A stretch of DNA of 64,000 bases from Colletes latitarsis (GCF_051014445.1 NC_135136.1:28600001-28664000); one strand, 5' to 3'. Shown: positions 35,295-48,160, numbered from the stretch's first letter. Numbers and translations are program-made. The notes: generated by a model from the sequence alone, not told the origin.

Positions 35295-36308
35295 CTTGTT
35301 TAGTTTGTTATAAAAAAAATCTTAAAAAATGACCTTTAAGATTTTAGCGTTCTAGACCGGAACCTTCCCTTAAAACTTGAAAGAAAAAATAGCCTATTTC
35401 TTTGAACGTCCAGAGCAGAGGATTCTCTTAATGTCAAGACCTTGAAACCAAAGGGGGTTAGGCAAACATCTCCCGACCCGGTTGCATCGATCGCAATTGC
35501 ACAATCGATAACTGTAAATGCCGCGGACCTTTTCAATTATTCCCTCCGCTCTCGGGCCTCCATCACGGTCGTTTAGTAATCCGCAATTTTATATCGGCGA
35601 TCGGATCGCCGGGGGAAAAGGGATATAATAACGGGAACAACAATCGATGGATCGTCACGGCTATCCACGGAGTCCCCCGGACACTCGATACGACGCTTGG
35701 GCACATCGGCCGCGTTAAATGAACTTATCTTCCGGCGAGTCGAGTAAATTAAGTCGGGGTCTAAATTAGAATCGAGAAAGTCGTATAAATTCGCCGCGGT
35801 AAGAAAGCGAAGAAGAAAGGGGGATGCAGCGGTTGGAGGGGGAGAAGGATTTCCTTACGATGGCTCACGGCGCTGCTACAACGGTATCCCTTTCATTGCA
35901 TCCTCCATTATACGGTGCTTATAGCACGTAATCTCGGTCGCATCTCTGATTTCAATCTGGCCGCTTACAACGCACCGCGCGCGACCGATCTACAAATCAG
36001 CCTCGTTTCTTTTCTCCCTCGAGTCGACCAACTTCGCGAACGTTACGCGGATATACGTACGTGGCACAGGGGGTTGCGCAATCCACCAGTCGGATTTGTA
36101 CAAGGGATATGATTATCCATAAACGATTAAATATTCCAATGGCACAGCTAACCGATGAAATTCATTAATTTCGTCATTTGCAATTGACAGTTTTTTTTTG
36201 CTGTAGGAAGCTGGGAGCTCGAATCTGTTTCGAAAAAAAAATTTTATGAAACTTTTTACAGCTAATGTAAAAATAAATCATACGCAAATTAACGAATAGA
36301 CCAATATA
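35295..36308. other. CpG-rich block, first copy of an apparent local duplication
   Basis: 35330-36120 is CpG-rich. From about 35960 it shares words with 38660-38790: CGATCTACAAATCAGCCTCG against CGATCTACGGATCAGTCTCG, GTTACGCGGATA and TTGCGCAATCCAC in both. From about 36107, ATGATTATCCATAAACGATT matches ATGATTATCCATAAATGGTT at 40081. The 65-codon frame 35915-36112 is not conserved as protein in the second copy. Confidence 0.6.
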
Positions 36309-36882
36309 TTAGGCTGGGGAAGAAAAAGTCTATTATTTTTCATCTAGATGGCCTGCAGTGACATATATCTCGTAAAGTATTGACCAATCAAATTGAAACC
36401 TGTGTTCGTTGGAAAAATGACATTCCGTACTAAAAAAATTCGTTTACAATTTTCTGGTTGGTCGATTCAGTTGTGAGTTATAAGGTGGAAAGGATGAAAG
36501 TTAACAAAGAGAAAATTGGTGTATTTTACGATTTTTGGTTTCGTCGATTCTGTTCCAGTATTTTTGATGTTAAAGATGCACCTTGCACAGGTAGGCCCGT
36601 CGTCGAAAATGTCGATAAAATCATGGAAATGATCGAAATAGACCGACATGTTAGCAATCGTAGCACCGTCCAGGAGCTGAAGATCGTCCACAAAAGAGTT
36701 TTAAACCATTTGCATAAAGTTGGATTCAAAAAGAAATTCGATGTTTGAAAAAAACATGATGGATCGAATTTCCATCTGCGAAGTCTTGGCCAAATTGAAC
36801 GAAATCGAATGGCAACAAATTATAAAACAAAACGATACATATTTGAACATGAAAATAATGGATTTCTTTTTCACCAACCTAA
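36309..36882 (+). mobile_element. Internally deleted mariner, 574 bases
   Basis: The ends are TTAGGCTGGGGAAGAAAAAG (36309) and, inverted, CTTTTTCACCAACCTAA (to 36882), the familiar TTAGGTTGG-type mariner tips. TA flanks both sides (36307-36308, 36883-36884). The element keeps parts of the N- and C-terminal coding ends but lacks the catalytic domain, so it is a MITE-like deletion derivative. Confidence 0.9.
36494..36876 (+). pseudogene. mariner transposase remnant, N-terminal DNA-binding part
   Basis: From ATG 36494 the frame reads MKVNKEKIGVF, then FWFRRFCSSIFDVKDAP, TGRPVVENVDKIMEMIE, DRHVSNRS, LNHLHKVGFKKKFDV and stops at 36748. These are the landmarks of the paired helix-turn-helix region and linker (the GRP motif) in mariner transposases. 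About 30 residues of the first helix-turn-helix are missing after MKVNKE. A shifted frame continues with MDRISICEVLAKLNEIE and then jumps to WQQIIKQNDTY, normally near the extreme C-terminus. All three catalytic Asp positions are deleted. The ends would still be recognised by a related transposase, but this copy encodes none. Confidence 0.88.
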
Positions 36883-36884
36883 TA

Positions 36885-38430
36885 TAACGGATCAGATTTC
36901 ATTTTTATAGCCCTTGGAAAGTGTTGGAAAAACTGTCCTCGAATTGTTTCCACAAATTAAAGATCGAGTGTGAACTAATAATTTAAAGCAGTAATAACAG
37001 CAATTAAAACTTAAACACAACACTTTACTACGAAGCGTATCGAAATCGAACGCAAACAAGTATTGTCGCCTCTCACTCGCCATTTGAGTTGCTGGATCAA
37101 ATGAAATGGCGATCGAGGATCGCCTTTCGAGTGCAGAAGGTTAATTGTTTGACGATTGATGATTGTTTACTGTCGAAGCGCTCGTCAATCCGCTATATAC
37201 ATTTATTAGCTATTTAACGCACGATTTTTGTTCGACTTTACTGCTAAACAACGATACATTTTTTTTCTGCACTATAGTAGAGTCTAGGTACACAAACACT
37301 TTGATAAAAAGACACTTTCCACTTGATCAAATGTACATGATTATTTTTGCGCAATATTTTTCTTTTGCAAACGTCCCATCGATTTTAGAACTCACTAATG
37401 CATGTTAAAATATTTTCATTAGAGTATTATCGATGGGTTGGTAAGATTCTCTCGATGAAAATTGAACCAAATTTTTGTTTATACATTGTACAAATGACTT
37501 TTGAATCACGTAAATTAAGATGTTATGTGGCGAAAAAAACTGTGCCTTACAACATAATTATCATGAAAGTATTATCAGTGGGTAGATAAAGATTTCTCAA
37601 CTACACTCAAAATATTTTTATAGGCGTTATATGAATAACTTTCGAATAGTGTAAAACAGAATGTTATTACAAAATTTACCGTTCTACTCTCAAATGGAAG
37701 CAGATTTTATTTAACTATAAGTGCTAATATTAAACGATTATTATCACCAAACAACAAAATAAAACAAACAGAAAGTTCAATTCCCGAGACTGACTGCAAG
37801 AAATTGCTACACAGTTATTACTGGCTGGACAGTTTAATTTCTCTATCGAAACAGTAACATGACATTAATCTGCCGTAAAACATTCGATCGTATATCGTTC
37901 TAATTGCGCATAAGAATTTCACGACCTCGTGAAATACATACTAAAAAAATTAATTTATTGCATGAGAAGAATGAATGTTGATTAAACGCTATTACTTCTA
38001 TTATTATGATATTTTTTATCTACATACATTTTGAAGGTTTGAGATCTCGAAAATACACATAATAATTACTATATGAAGAAATAGCGTAAGATTATTAAAA
38101 TAAATGGAGACGTGTACAGGAAGATGGAAAATTAAATTTGTATTAATTTTTTTTTAATTAAACATTCTCAACATACTATCTCACACGCTTTTCATATTTT
38201 TTAAACGATTTGTTGTCATACTTGTCACGGACTTCGCACCATTTTTGTCGTAATTGGTCATTCTAAGTATGTATATTGTTATATACAATAATAATTCTTA
38301 AACTAAACAACTGAAGAAAAGGACTAGTGAAAACGAATGAGAAAAAAATTCAGTATCTCACTTCATATTGTTTTTTAAATGTCGTTTTTCACGCTTCACT
38401 GGCTTCAGAGGAGATCTTCCCCAGTTGGGA
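36885..38430. other. AT-rich DNA, its first part belonging to the local duplication
   Basis: 37140-37240 (TGATGATTGTTTACTGTCGA, AGCGCTCGTCAATCC, TTAACGCACGATTTT) resembles 40165-40235 (GTCCAAGCGCTCGTTAGTC, TTTAACGCAGAGATT). The rest is AT-rich with no recognised content. Confidence 0.45.
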
Positions 38431-39174
38431 GCGATAGAAACGTTCAACTAACGAATCACGTCCAGGGTTCATATTACGAATCACTATTGTAACGGAAAAC
38501 GTAATAAAAAAGCTGTCTCGTATCGATACGCATGCAAGGAAACAAAGTCGGAAAGATATACGTTATAATAATTATTAGTATCGAAAATAGATTTCTGCAA
38601 AGTTACCATGTGGGTCGTTGCGACCCGCCCGGTCCTTCTAGCGTTAGCGAAAGGTTACGCTTACGATCTACGGATCAGTCTCGTTTCTTTTTTCCCCTCG
38701 AATCTGCAAAGTCTGCGTGAATCACGACGGTTACGCGGATACGTATGAGCACGTACGAGCACGAGGGATTGCGCAATCCACGAGACCGAGTTGTACGAGC
38801 GACCGCCCCGGGCTCCGCTTAGCGTCCACCTCGTGTACGCGCGGCTGAACGTGTGCAAACGACCGGGCTTAAAATTGCCCGGCGCCGACAGATATCGTCG
38901 TCCCGCGTCTGGAACGACGGAAATGCTCGACGCGGAATCGACTTGCCGTCGCAGGATATTCGCCCTGCTTGTATCGAACAGTGACGGACACACGGAGGTT
39001 CACCAAAGTGTTCAAACACGTACGAGTGAAAACTAGAGATACACGATACTAGACACAAGTTCTGAAGGTGGTACTATAACTATTGTTAGATGCAAGAATT
39101 GGGTATATTGTGTATATATCAAATTTCAAGTAAACCGAATAATGTATAGAAAAATTCTGAAGCATTTATCGTTC
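38431..39174. other. CpG-rich block, second copy of the local duplication
   Basis: 38650-38800 is the diverged partner of 35960-36090. Overlapping frames on both strands (38661-38993 minus, 110 codons; 38791-39036 plus) are unrecognised. The 38800-39040 part has no partner in the first copy. Confidence 0.5.
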
Positions 39175-39575
39175 GAATCCAGTATCCTACTGCGTTACAG
39201 TAATGATTCGTAAGTTGAACATTTCTATCCCTTGGAACCAATAAATGACTCCGTCTTCGCTGTACGAAAGATGAACGTGTCAACCCCGGAGTCAATGTTC
39301 ATTTTAAGAATCCTACATCCCATTGCGTTATAGCAATGATTCGTAAGTTGAACATTTCTATCCCTTGGAACCAATAAACGACTTCGTCTTCGCTGTACGA
39401 AAGATAAACGTGTCAACCCCGGAGTCAATGTTCATTTTAAGAATCCTACATCCCATTGCGTTATAGCAATGATTCGTAAGTTGAACATTTCTATCCCTTG
39501 GAACCAATAAATGACTCTGTCTTCGTTGTATGAAAGATGAACGTGTCAACCCCGGAGTTAATGTTCATTTCAAGA
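39175..39575. repeat. 133-base tandem repeat, three copies
   Basis: ATTCGTAAGTTGAACATTTC starts at 39206, 39339 and 39472, an exact 133-base period. Each unit also has CTATCCCTTGGAACCAATAA, GACGTGTCAACCCCGGAGT-like words and CATTGCGTTATAGCAATGAT, the last being a small palindrome (CATTGCG/TAGCAATG). Units differ at only a few bases, so the array is recent. Minus-strand frames of 63-67 codons in it simply repeat the unit. Confidence 0.92.
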
Positions 39576-41670
39576 ATCATTACAGTACCTAGTTGATACT
39601 TCAAGATATTATGTCATGCTCTATTGCTCTTAATCCTGCACGCCCTTCAAACTTGGTATCTTTACTAATTTATATCGACATAGACACTGAATGTCTATAT
39701 GTCACCACTTCGTTTCTATATCAACATCCAAACAATGACTCTGATACGTCATATATAATATAATCCATCTTTTCAAAAATGTCAATAGTGCGTAAACTCT
39801 CCGTTGCATAATACGACCATTTACTCGCACAGTAATACTGCACTGGTTCGTTCAGCAAATTCACTGGACTCCGTCGCTTAGGTTCTCATATAAATCTAAA
39901 ATAACGGCGAATGCGACAATTTGATATTCGAGTGGGAACCTAGTCCTTTCCCGCAATTTTGAGCGCGACATTCGCGTCAGATTGGCCGCGGTCTCTTCAA
40001 TTTTGCAATTCCGTCGACTTCCCTGGGAATGAAACGTCCAGACCTACGGTCCGCAACTCCCACGAGACGCGCGCCGTGTATATGATTATCCATAAATGGT
40101 TAAATATTGCGATCCCTAATGCGACCGTTAGCCGACGAAATTAATTAATTGTCGCTGTCTGTCGAGTGCTGATTTTCCACCGTCCAAGCGCTCGTTAGTC
40201 TACTGCATTTATTGAGTTACGTTTAACGCAGAGATTGCAGCGTGAGATTTATTTCAGTTCGCCCGAGACTCAAATTTTCTACAATTTTTGCCACGTTTTA
40301 CAACAAACTAGAGCATCTGGGGTTATGAGTATAATATGTCTCTCTATTTTCTCTTGTCATATGTATATCATAGTGTTGTGTTTGTTTAAATTATTTTTCA
40401 CTGATGAGGATGTGCATTTAAAACTCAAACTCTACAAGCAATATAATTACAAACGATTTCTCCATCGCTAACATCTAGTCTCACAGTAACACCCATTGTG
40501 TATCACAAACTCAGAAACGATGTACACATTACGCGATGCTTACAAACAATACCACCGATTGCAAGATGTCTTAATAATCCAAATTCGCAATCAGTATCTC
40601 AATCTCGAGAATGGCTCTAAAAACAGCGAAATGATAATGTATGGATTTCTGATCCGAAAAACAAGTGAACAATGTTCAAGATCTACGAGGAAGGATACAA
40701 AATGAATTCCGAACTATTCGAGGAACACCTGATGCTTTCCAGCGAGTGTATAATTTGACGTTGAGGCACACAGTAGACATTTCGAATATTTTTTTCAGTT
40801 ATCTATAACTCGAAAAGTGAGGTATAACTATTTTTGGTTATTTTAGCGTGCGGATTCAGCTCCTTAGGTATTTACACGCATTTCTGAAAGATCCTGTACG
40901 TTAGACTCTTTTGAACGACGCACAGTGCGTTGTCCTATCGACAAAAACTGAAAAACCGTCTTTTCTGTCGATAAAGATAGAATTTGTAGACGTGTTTTAC
41001 AACCCATAGTAAAGTAGAAAATTGCATAATTAACGTAATCATGTGATTTATAAGATAACCAAGAGATTAATTGACATTTGTCATTGGTGAAAGATAATTG
41101 CTTTTTTATTGTATAAGTGATAATTTGTTGTTCGTAATGGAATCTGCTGTGAGACGTATGTATTTCGATTATGTTTTATTCGATTAGTTTTGATCGCTTT
41201 TTTTTGTTTGTCTTTTCATTTTTTTAATGATACGCTAAATATATTAAGAAGAATAATTTTACTAAAATACTCCTCAAACCTCCCCACTAATTTTAACTAC
41301 ATTTTGTTGTTATTGTATTATGTAAAAGATCCTACAAAAATTAGCTTTCAAGACCTGCCAAAAAATGTGCTATAATTCTCCTCGACTCGACATCACTGTG
41401 CGTTCGCTATGATTCCTCAGGAATATTCATTAAAGTTGTAAAAGAATGTTTCTAACAAAAGTTCATCAAAAATTATGTAACAATAAATTGGAATAGTAAA
41501 ATTTAGAAAAATACAATATATTCAATAAAAAATTAAGGTCAGCTTAACTAACGAAGTCATATTTTTTTTATCAATTGATGCATTTTCTACTTTTTTTAAA
41601 AAACTATTAGTGGTCCTAAGTCGAAAATCAAGTAGCTTAAAAGTTACGAATTTTGTCTCACATGTCCATA
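39576..41670. other. Mixed DNA: end of the local duplication, then AT-rich
   Basis: 39830-40250 is CpG-richer. 40080-40240 pairs with 36107-36180 and 37140-37240. 40250-41670 is AT-rich with unrecognised short frames (40496-40705, 41190-41375). Confidence 0.4.
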
Positions 41671-42861
41671 TACAGGGTGTTCGGCCATCCCTAGGAAAAA
41701 TTTTAATGGGAGATTCTAGAGGCCAAAATAAGACGAAAATCAAGAATATCAATTTCTTGACTGAGGCTTCATTAGAAAGTTATTAAAAAATTAAATTAAA
41801 AAATTTCACATAATTCTGAAAAAATATTTTTGATCTCGGGGCTCAATTAAAATCATTACTGGTGAATACATATACCCCTGAAATTATATCCACTTTCGAG
41901 GAAAAAATTCGAGTAGGTACTGAAATTTTTAGATGAAATTAAAAAATTTCAAATCATACTAAAAAAAATATATTTAGTTACAGGGGACAATTACAAGTAT
42001 TTCTGGTGAACAGACTTACCCCGAAATCCTATGCCTTTTGGAGAAAAAAATTCATTAACGAAAATATAATGTGAGGCCAGAATGCTTCCTTGAAATTTCA
42101 TGCGAATCTTTAAAATGTCATAACTCCTGAATGAATTGGAGGATTTTAATTTTTCAAAATGCAAACAACGCGTATTTTAGTGGAGAATATGTAGAAATTC
42201 TAACAATATTGAAAAAGTTGTTCCTTGACCCCATAAAGTTAGAAAAACCCCATAAAAATGGTCCAATATTCAAACAGCCATAACTTCTGCAGTGGTGAAT
42301 ATATTTCAATGAAATCTTTTTCTGAAGCAGAGGCCATGGGTACCTACAAAAAAGTAGTAGTTAACTTTTCTGTAAAAAGTCAAACAAATTTAATAAAAAT
42401 TAAAAACGAATTTTTAAGAAAAATCGACAAGGGGGTAGGTAGGTGTCTAAATTTTTCGGGGGAGAAAAAAAATTTCAAATCGTCTTGGAAAAATTATTTT
42501 CAGTTGCAGAGGTCAATTACAATAATTTTTGGTCATTAGACATACCCTCGAATTCCCATCCACTTTCGAGAAAAAAATTCGGGAATGTGTGAAATTTTTC
42601 GACAAAATTAAAAAATTTCAAATCATTCTGGAAAAATTATTTTCGATTGCAGGGGTCAATTATAATAATTTTTGGTGAATGTACCTACCCCGGAAATCCT
42701 ACCCACTTTCAAGAAAAAAATTCATTACGGGCGGAACTTTAAACGTTAATAACTTTTTAACGAAGCCTCCATCAACAAATTAGTATTCTTGATTTTCGTC
42801 TTATTTTGGCCTCTAGAATCTTCCATTAAGATTTTTTCCAGGGGTGGTCGAACACCCTGTA
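41671..42861 (+). mobile_element. Family A element, copy A7, four modules plus centre
   Basis: It runs from TACAGGGTGTTCGGCCATCC to GGTGGTCGAACACCCTGTA. Two modules precede the centre (42065-42450) and two follow. The two halves differ in module sequence (GGTCATTAGACATACCC against GGTGAATGTACCTACCC). TIRs are about 120 bases, flanked by TA. It has no transposase. Confidence 0.9.
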
Positions 42862-44242
42862 TAATACTCAACGCACTGCGTGACGCGTCATTGAAGGTGT
42901 TAGACGAACATGCGTGTAATTTGCAATTAAGAATTCGCGGGACAATATTTACCGGGCGTCGTGAAAAGAGAATTTTTTCAAAGGAACGCCACAATGATTC
43001 TGCGAACTCGGATGAAACGTCCTTGCGCCTAGACAAAGAAAGGCCCGCGTTTTGATTACGCTTCAGACAGGTGAGGCGCGGCGCCGTGTCCCTGGCGGAT
43101 TTTTCACGTGCGACCGACACAATGCACCGCCGCCGCGATAATCATATTGCACAAGAGCCGTGTAACGCTCAAGGTTGCGGCATTACTTTATTTCCAAGCT
43201 TATTTCCCGTAAAAGGCAATAATCGAGCCCCGTGTACAATCTCGGCTATCACCGAGCTTCCCACGTTTCGAGACGCAACGAATTCCACGCGCCGCTGATG
43301 GCGGGAAAATTTTTATGGCCGCTCGCGCGTAATCGTCGTGCCGTTGGAATATTTATAGCTGCCAGTCGCGATAATTGTCGTTTTGAAATCGGTGTCAAAC
43401 GAATCGAGGCGGCATCGACGATGATAACGAATGGTCGATTGTTCTTTGGAAAATGCGGAGCGCCGTGATCTCGACACGCTTCGAAAAGAAAAGCATTTTT
43501 TCATTTGCATGCGATCGAGGGCACGTTTCATACCTGGAAAGAGAGATTTTCTAGTCCCTTGATTTTTAGAACTGGAAGCAAGCTGTACGATTAGATTTAA
43601 AAATTTGAACGTTTGATGATAAAATCAGTATTCGAGACACCTATTTCAGTGAATAATAGAATGTACAGAAGTCATTAGTAGATGGCATCCAAAAACGATC
43701 CTCTCTTTTGTAGTTTAACAGAAATATTCGAGACTAGGAAAAAGAAAATGTTTATATAAACAGGCAATTAAATAAATGCGAGGAACACGTTTCTATGTAA
43801 TCTCTATCGAATTACCAAAACAAGGGTTGCTCTAATAACAATTTAACTTGGATGTCATTCAGTCACCAACGACTTTCACGAATTCGATGGCAAATTACTT
43901 GATTGTTGTTCATTATAAATACAAGATAAAAGAATCGAGTAAGAAACAAGCATCGGATCAAACATAGTAAAATTTCGTTAAAACTTCCAACATCCATACA
44001 TGGGAAATTTAATGATATTGTAAGTAAATACGCACATAAAAATTTACAAAATATCGAAGTAAATAAAAAATGTTAATTTGTTCGTTAGATATAGAATCTC
44101 TCCATTTGCAGTTTGGGAGACTCGGTTTTTAACGTAGGAGGTATAATTTTTTGTCAGGTTTGCATTTTTCGAGGAGGACTTGTAGGTAGGCTAGCCTGGG
44201 GAAATCACTCATTAAGATTTCATTATATTATTGTTAATATTC
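42862..44242. other. CpG-rich block, then AT-rich DNA
   Basis: 42880-43550 is CpG-rich (GGTGAGGCGCGGCGCCGTG near 43070) with overlapping unrecognised frames on both strands. 43550-44242 is AT-rich. No shared repeat. Confidence 0.35.
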
Positions 44243-44782
44243 TTATATATTCTGGTGCAGACGAATTTTGTAAATTAATTGTCTTAGTATGTGTGCACTT
44301 CCTGGGTCTTGTAGACCAGCTCTCATAAACGTTAGTTTTGACGTTATTCTGACATTATTTTCAATGAGGATCTTTTTTATTGTTTCGTGAGGAATCCATG
44401 AAAAGACGTTTGATAAGATGATTCGTTTTGCTGAAGTAATTAACGATCTTATACTTAAGTTTTTTTCGTTGATGTTGATACTTGGATGTTTATTTATGAG
44501 TTCAGTAACTGTATTTTTTGAGTCGAGGTATACACGTATTCTATTATTCGCGATTTGGGACATAAATCTTATTTAAATCGATTTTTTGCCAAGAGAGTTT
44601 ACATATTCTTTTATGTCGATTTCTTCCATTGCATCAATTATGATTGCTTGTTCTTTTTGGGGGGAACATTGTATTTGACTGTTTGAAGTGTATGATTTAC
44701 GAATTGACTGATATTGAAATAATGGTTTTTTAATCGAAGAGTTTTGACTTTCAATTAGAGGAAAATTTTTGCCGCCAGTCAC
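44243..44782 (-). pseudogene. Retroelement ORF1/gag-like remnant
   Basis: On the minus strand one frame runs from 44782 with a single TAA at 44573-44575: AMEEIDIKEYVNSLG before the stop, then MSQIANNRIRVYLDSK, INEKNLSIRSLITSAKRIIL, SNVFSWIPHETIKKILIE, TFMRAGLQDPGSAHIL. This resembles the ORF1 (gag-like, nucleic-acid-binding) proteins of insect non-LTR retroelements, which carry SRISNNR, PAKRIILSNV..IPH and RAG motifs before CCHC knuckles. No knuckles follow here, as the frame ends at 44243. About 180 residues in all. It is dead by its internal stop and truncation. Family assignment comes from pattern memory and should be treated as tentative. Confidence 0.6.
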
Positions 44783-47559
44783 TAATTACTGTACATTGAA
44801 CTACGAGATTATTACAATCATTTTATTCGATGATTTCAATGATTGATTCAATCGAAAAAGGAAGAAAGAGAGAAGTTCCCGGCTTTCGTCGGGACCAGTG
44901 CTTGACGATCTCGTATAAAACGAACAGCGTGTAAAACGTTATAAATCGTTGGGTGCATTTCCCATAGCGTTAATGGTACGAGGCGTTCATTAAATTTTAC
45001 GATTTACGCGTTAACGACGGAACAGCGTAGCCAGCTCGCGAATAATGCACCAGTTTAATGTGTTATTATCGTGATTTTCACCCAGCCTGTCGAGGTGCAA
45101 AGTGGTGAATTAATCCCTACCCGGACTTTAATCGCGGTTGGCCGATTCCTTTTACGAAACTTGACGACTCGTCGTTTTTCATCCTGCCTGACAAAAAAAA
45201 AAGGAACTCCATCTCGACTGCGATCGTCAAATGCCTGGCTTCCAACAAGATCCTTTTTGTACTTCGAAATAAAGAATAAACACGTCTGATTTATATTGTA
45301 TTAGTCGCACGATCCAAAATAAGGCAATAAAAATATAAAAGTTAAAAAATGTATAACGAACGAAATAGGTCTTAAAATCAATTCTTTTAATGTAAAATTA
45401 ACTTTTAATGTTTATAAACATTTAAATTCTGAATATAACACTGAATACGTGTAAACAAAAATCGATTCATTAGAAATAGCTACATTTCAAGAATATACTT
45501 TATTATTTTTATGTTATGAAATCTACACTCCTTTTATTACTGTTATTTTTCATTTTGACACACGATTCGAGAAGACATGGAGTCACTGAAATCGTCCAAA
45601 GCGGCTTTCCCAATCATCCGAGCAACGAAACGTCGTGGTCACACGCTTGGTGGAGAATCGAAACGAAAACGAAAAGATTAGCTTATTCTTAATTGGTATC
45701 AATTTACCGTCGATGGAATGAAGACTGTTAAAATATTAATTCCTCCTGAGTGATCCGAGTCCGGTCGCCAGGAACACTAAACGTGTATAGAACGGCGCGA
45801 TTCCCTAGACACGATTTGTCAATCCACGTCCATTACATCAGCCGAGGGAGACAGTTTACGATCGTGACGAATGCGATCGCGCAGAAGAAAAGTACGGACG
45901 GGATTGCAAAGAGCTTGCGCAGGTCCTCGGGAAAGGATCTTGAAGCGAATCGCGACCAGATCGTACGTACGAGCACGATAAAAATAATTTTCTCTTTATA
46001 GAAATATACTTGATTGGCACTTTTTCCGACAATTCGTACTTCACGATGTTCGTTAATGGTTACGTAACAAAAAAATTGAATAAATCACCTACAAGAAAGC
46101 AAAACCAGCTTCATAAATATCTTCAGTCGCTAATTTATTTAGCAGCAATGTTATTTTTAATTTCATTTATTGGACACCAGTTACGTGCATCGTGATCGCT
46201 TTTAATATTTCCGTCTTGATATGGAAAGTTTGAGTATCTTGCAGAGATCTATTTTAAGATTTAATTGTCTCTATATTCACAATGTTTTTACACAAAATTT
46301 GTTTGAAAAAATTATAATACAGCAAAGTCCTATTACACGCTACGCTTAAAAAGAATTAATAACAAAATGTTGCTCGAAAGAATTCAATACATATTTCAAG
46401 AAAATAATTATTCTTATTAAAATTTTCTATGAGAGAAATTTCCTAAATTTTAAAATACCTTTTTCATAATTCACAGTTGTTTTGAGAATTAACCAAAATT
46501 AGAGGCTGAAACATCAACTTGTAAGCTTGTATTCAAGACCAGACTTGTCTGGAATTTTTATAAAGTTAGATGTTTAAACATTTTCAAGCTAGTTCGCGTT
46601 AAATTGCTAGGTGAAATATTTACCCGACAGTTTCGCAAAGATTCTTGATGAGCCAAGGCTATTACTCTCCTATCGCAACTTTCGCTCTTTTTACACCGCT
46701 ACGTAAAACTTCATAAATTCCTTCGTTCGTCCTTTGTTCTGTCTCGTTGGTTGCTCATTATTCGAGTCTCATCGTATTCGCTACGCATTGCGATAGAAAA
46801 ATCACGGGCTGAAGTGAGAGTCTCTTTAAGCGCGCGGCGCGAAACAGTTGAGTAGGGCATATTACCATCCCCGCTGGTATATGCGTGTCCATATGTAATC
46901 TACCGGCTAGAGGGGCCCGTCCACGCGAAGGCGGCTAAACAGAGACAGAAAGTGGAGCATTTGCAGTGATACTCAACCGGTACAATCACCAGTAACGGCC
47001 CTTTTGCTCGATTTTGATATCTTCCTTTCGAGACGCCATCCACGATCGAAATCTTTCAACGATTCGACGATGTCTTTCCGCGTTTCCTTCTTTGATCTCG
47101 ATTCGATTACGAACGGTGCTTTCATGTTTATGTTAGAAATTTGACTTCACGATTAGGGGGATGATAGTTGAAGCCATAATCTGACAAGAGAAATTACCCG
47201 CATATTAAATTAATTTAGGAAAAATAACTCTTAAATGATTGTTTTTTTAATTTTCTAGGCTCTAAACAAATCTAGTAAGTCATCAAAATTACGAAAAAAT
47301 ACTCATTTATACTCGTTTGGGACCAATTTCTGAGCAAATTAAGAAGTACAGAATTTCCAACTGTTATTTTTTTTTACTAGTTGGTATCTGGGTAACTTTT
47401 CTTAAAAGATTTAGAAAAGATGAAATAATTGTTGTTACAAAATGTCGATTATTCGTTGAGATTACTGAAGATTAATGTAGAATCTCTTTTAACTACGAAG
47501 TCAGAAACCATCCAACTTTGTGTTGTAGCAAGGAAATGAGCTTTAGTCTTGGTTAATAG
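44783..47559. other. Alternating CpG-rich and AT-rich unique DNA
   Basis: CpG-richer patches lie at 44880-45290, 45550-45990 and 46620-47110. The last contains CCGGCTAGAGGGGCCCGTCC and GGCGGCTAAACAG and has no open frame of note, so it looks like non-coding regulatory rather than coding DNA. The patches between are AT-rich. No repeat is shared with other regions. Confidence 0.35.
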
Positions 47560-48160
47560 TAATGATGTCTTTTTTCAAAGTAATACCCTTTGTAAGCCAC
47601 AGCCTTCTTTCAGTGATCCTTCTCCAGTCAAAAACACTTCTTAAGGTCAGCTCTTGGAATAACCATCAGCTACCTCGTCATATTTCGTCCTCTATGTCCT
47701 CAAATCTTTTTCCTTCTAGAGAATATTTCAACTTAGGCAAAAGTTTCAGGCTGACGAAGTTACATAATACCGTGTCTTATCAGAAATTTGCAGGGTAAAT
47801 GGACAGGATTGATCCTTAATAAAAAAAAAATACACTAATGTTATTGCATTTCAGACGTCTTCCATTGCAAAAATTGTGATTTTGTCTTATGTCCATAGTC
47901 TCCAACCATAGTCATCGATGATAATTACCTTCTTGAACATTTCAGGATCATTTCTAACCAACTTCAAATTCTTCTGGACGACTCTCGATAATCCTTCTGC
48001 TCTTTCGTCAGCAGCCGTGAAACGAATTTTACAGCCACACGATTCGTCCCAAAATTTTGTGATTGAAATATTAGAAAGAATAGTTTTCGACATTCCAAGG
48101 TCTCCTATCTTTCGCAGAAACAAACGATGATTTTTGTTTATTGGACTTCGCATCGCATTT
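47560..48160 (-). pseudogene. Degenerate mariner-like transposase
   Basis: Minus-strand pieces in different frames line up with a mariner transposase. GDLGMSK is followed by QKNLKLVRNDPEMFKKVI and then IDDYGW where the first catalytic GDE(S/T)W block is expected. After a gap with stops comes LLPKLKYSLEGKRFEDIEDE, equivalent to the LFPKLK..LRG.RF block, and finally IPRADLKKCF, then KGYYFEKRH, equivalent to the C-terminal IP..DF..CF and GDYFEG block. Several frameshifts and stops separate these. The middle, with the second and third catalytic Asp, is missing or unreadable. It is older than the other mariner remnants here and belongs to a different subgroup from those at 36494 and 51131. Confidence 0.68.

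Noticed and set aside
39173..39190. GTTCGAATCC word resembling a tRNA T-loop
   Set aside because: No anticodon, D arm or acceptor stem around it; it borders the 133-base repeat.
39206..39560. Regular repeats that might suggest a CRISPR array
   Set aside because: The units are contiguous with no unique spacers, and the DNA is animal; it is an ordinary tandem repeat.
44113..44328. 71-codon plus-strand frame
   Set aside because: It is antisense to the ORF1/gag-like remnant and has no motif.
47562..47798. 78-codon plus-strand frame
   Set aside because: It is antisense to the C-terminal part of the degenerate mariner transposase.
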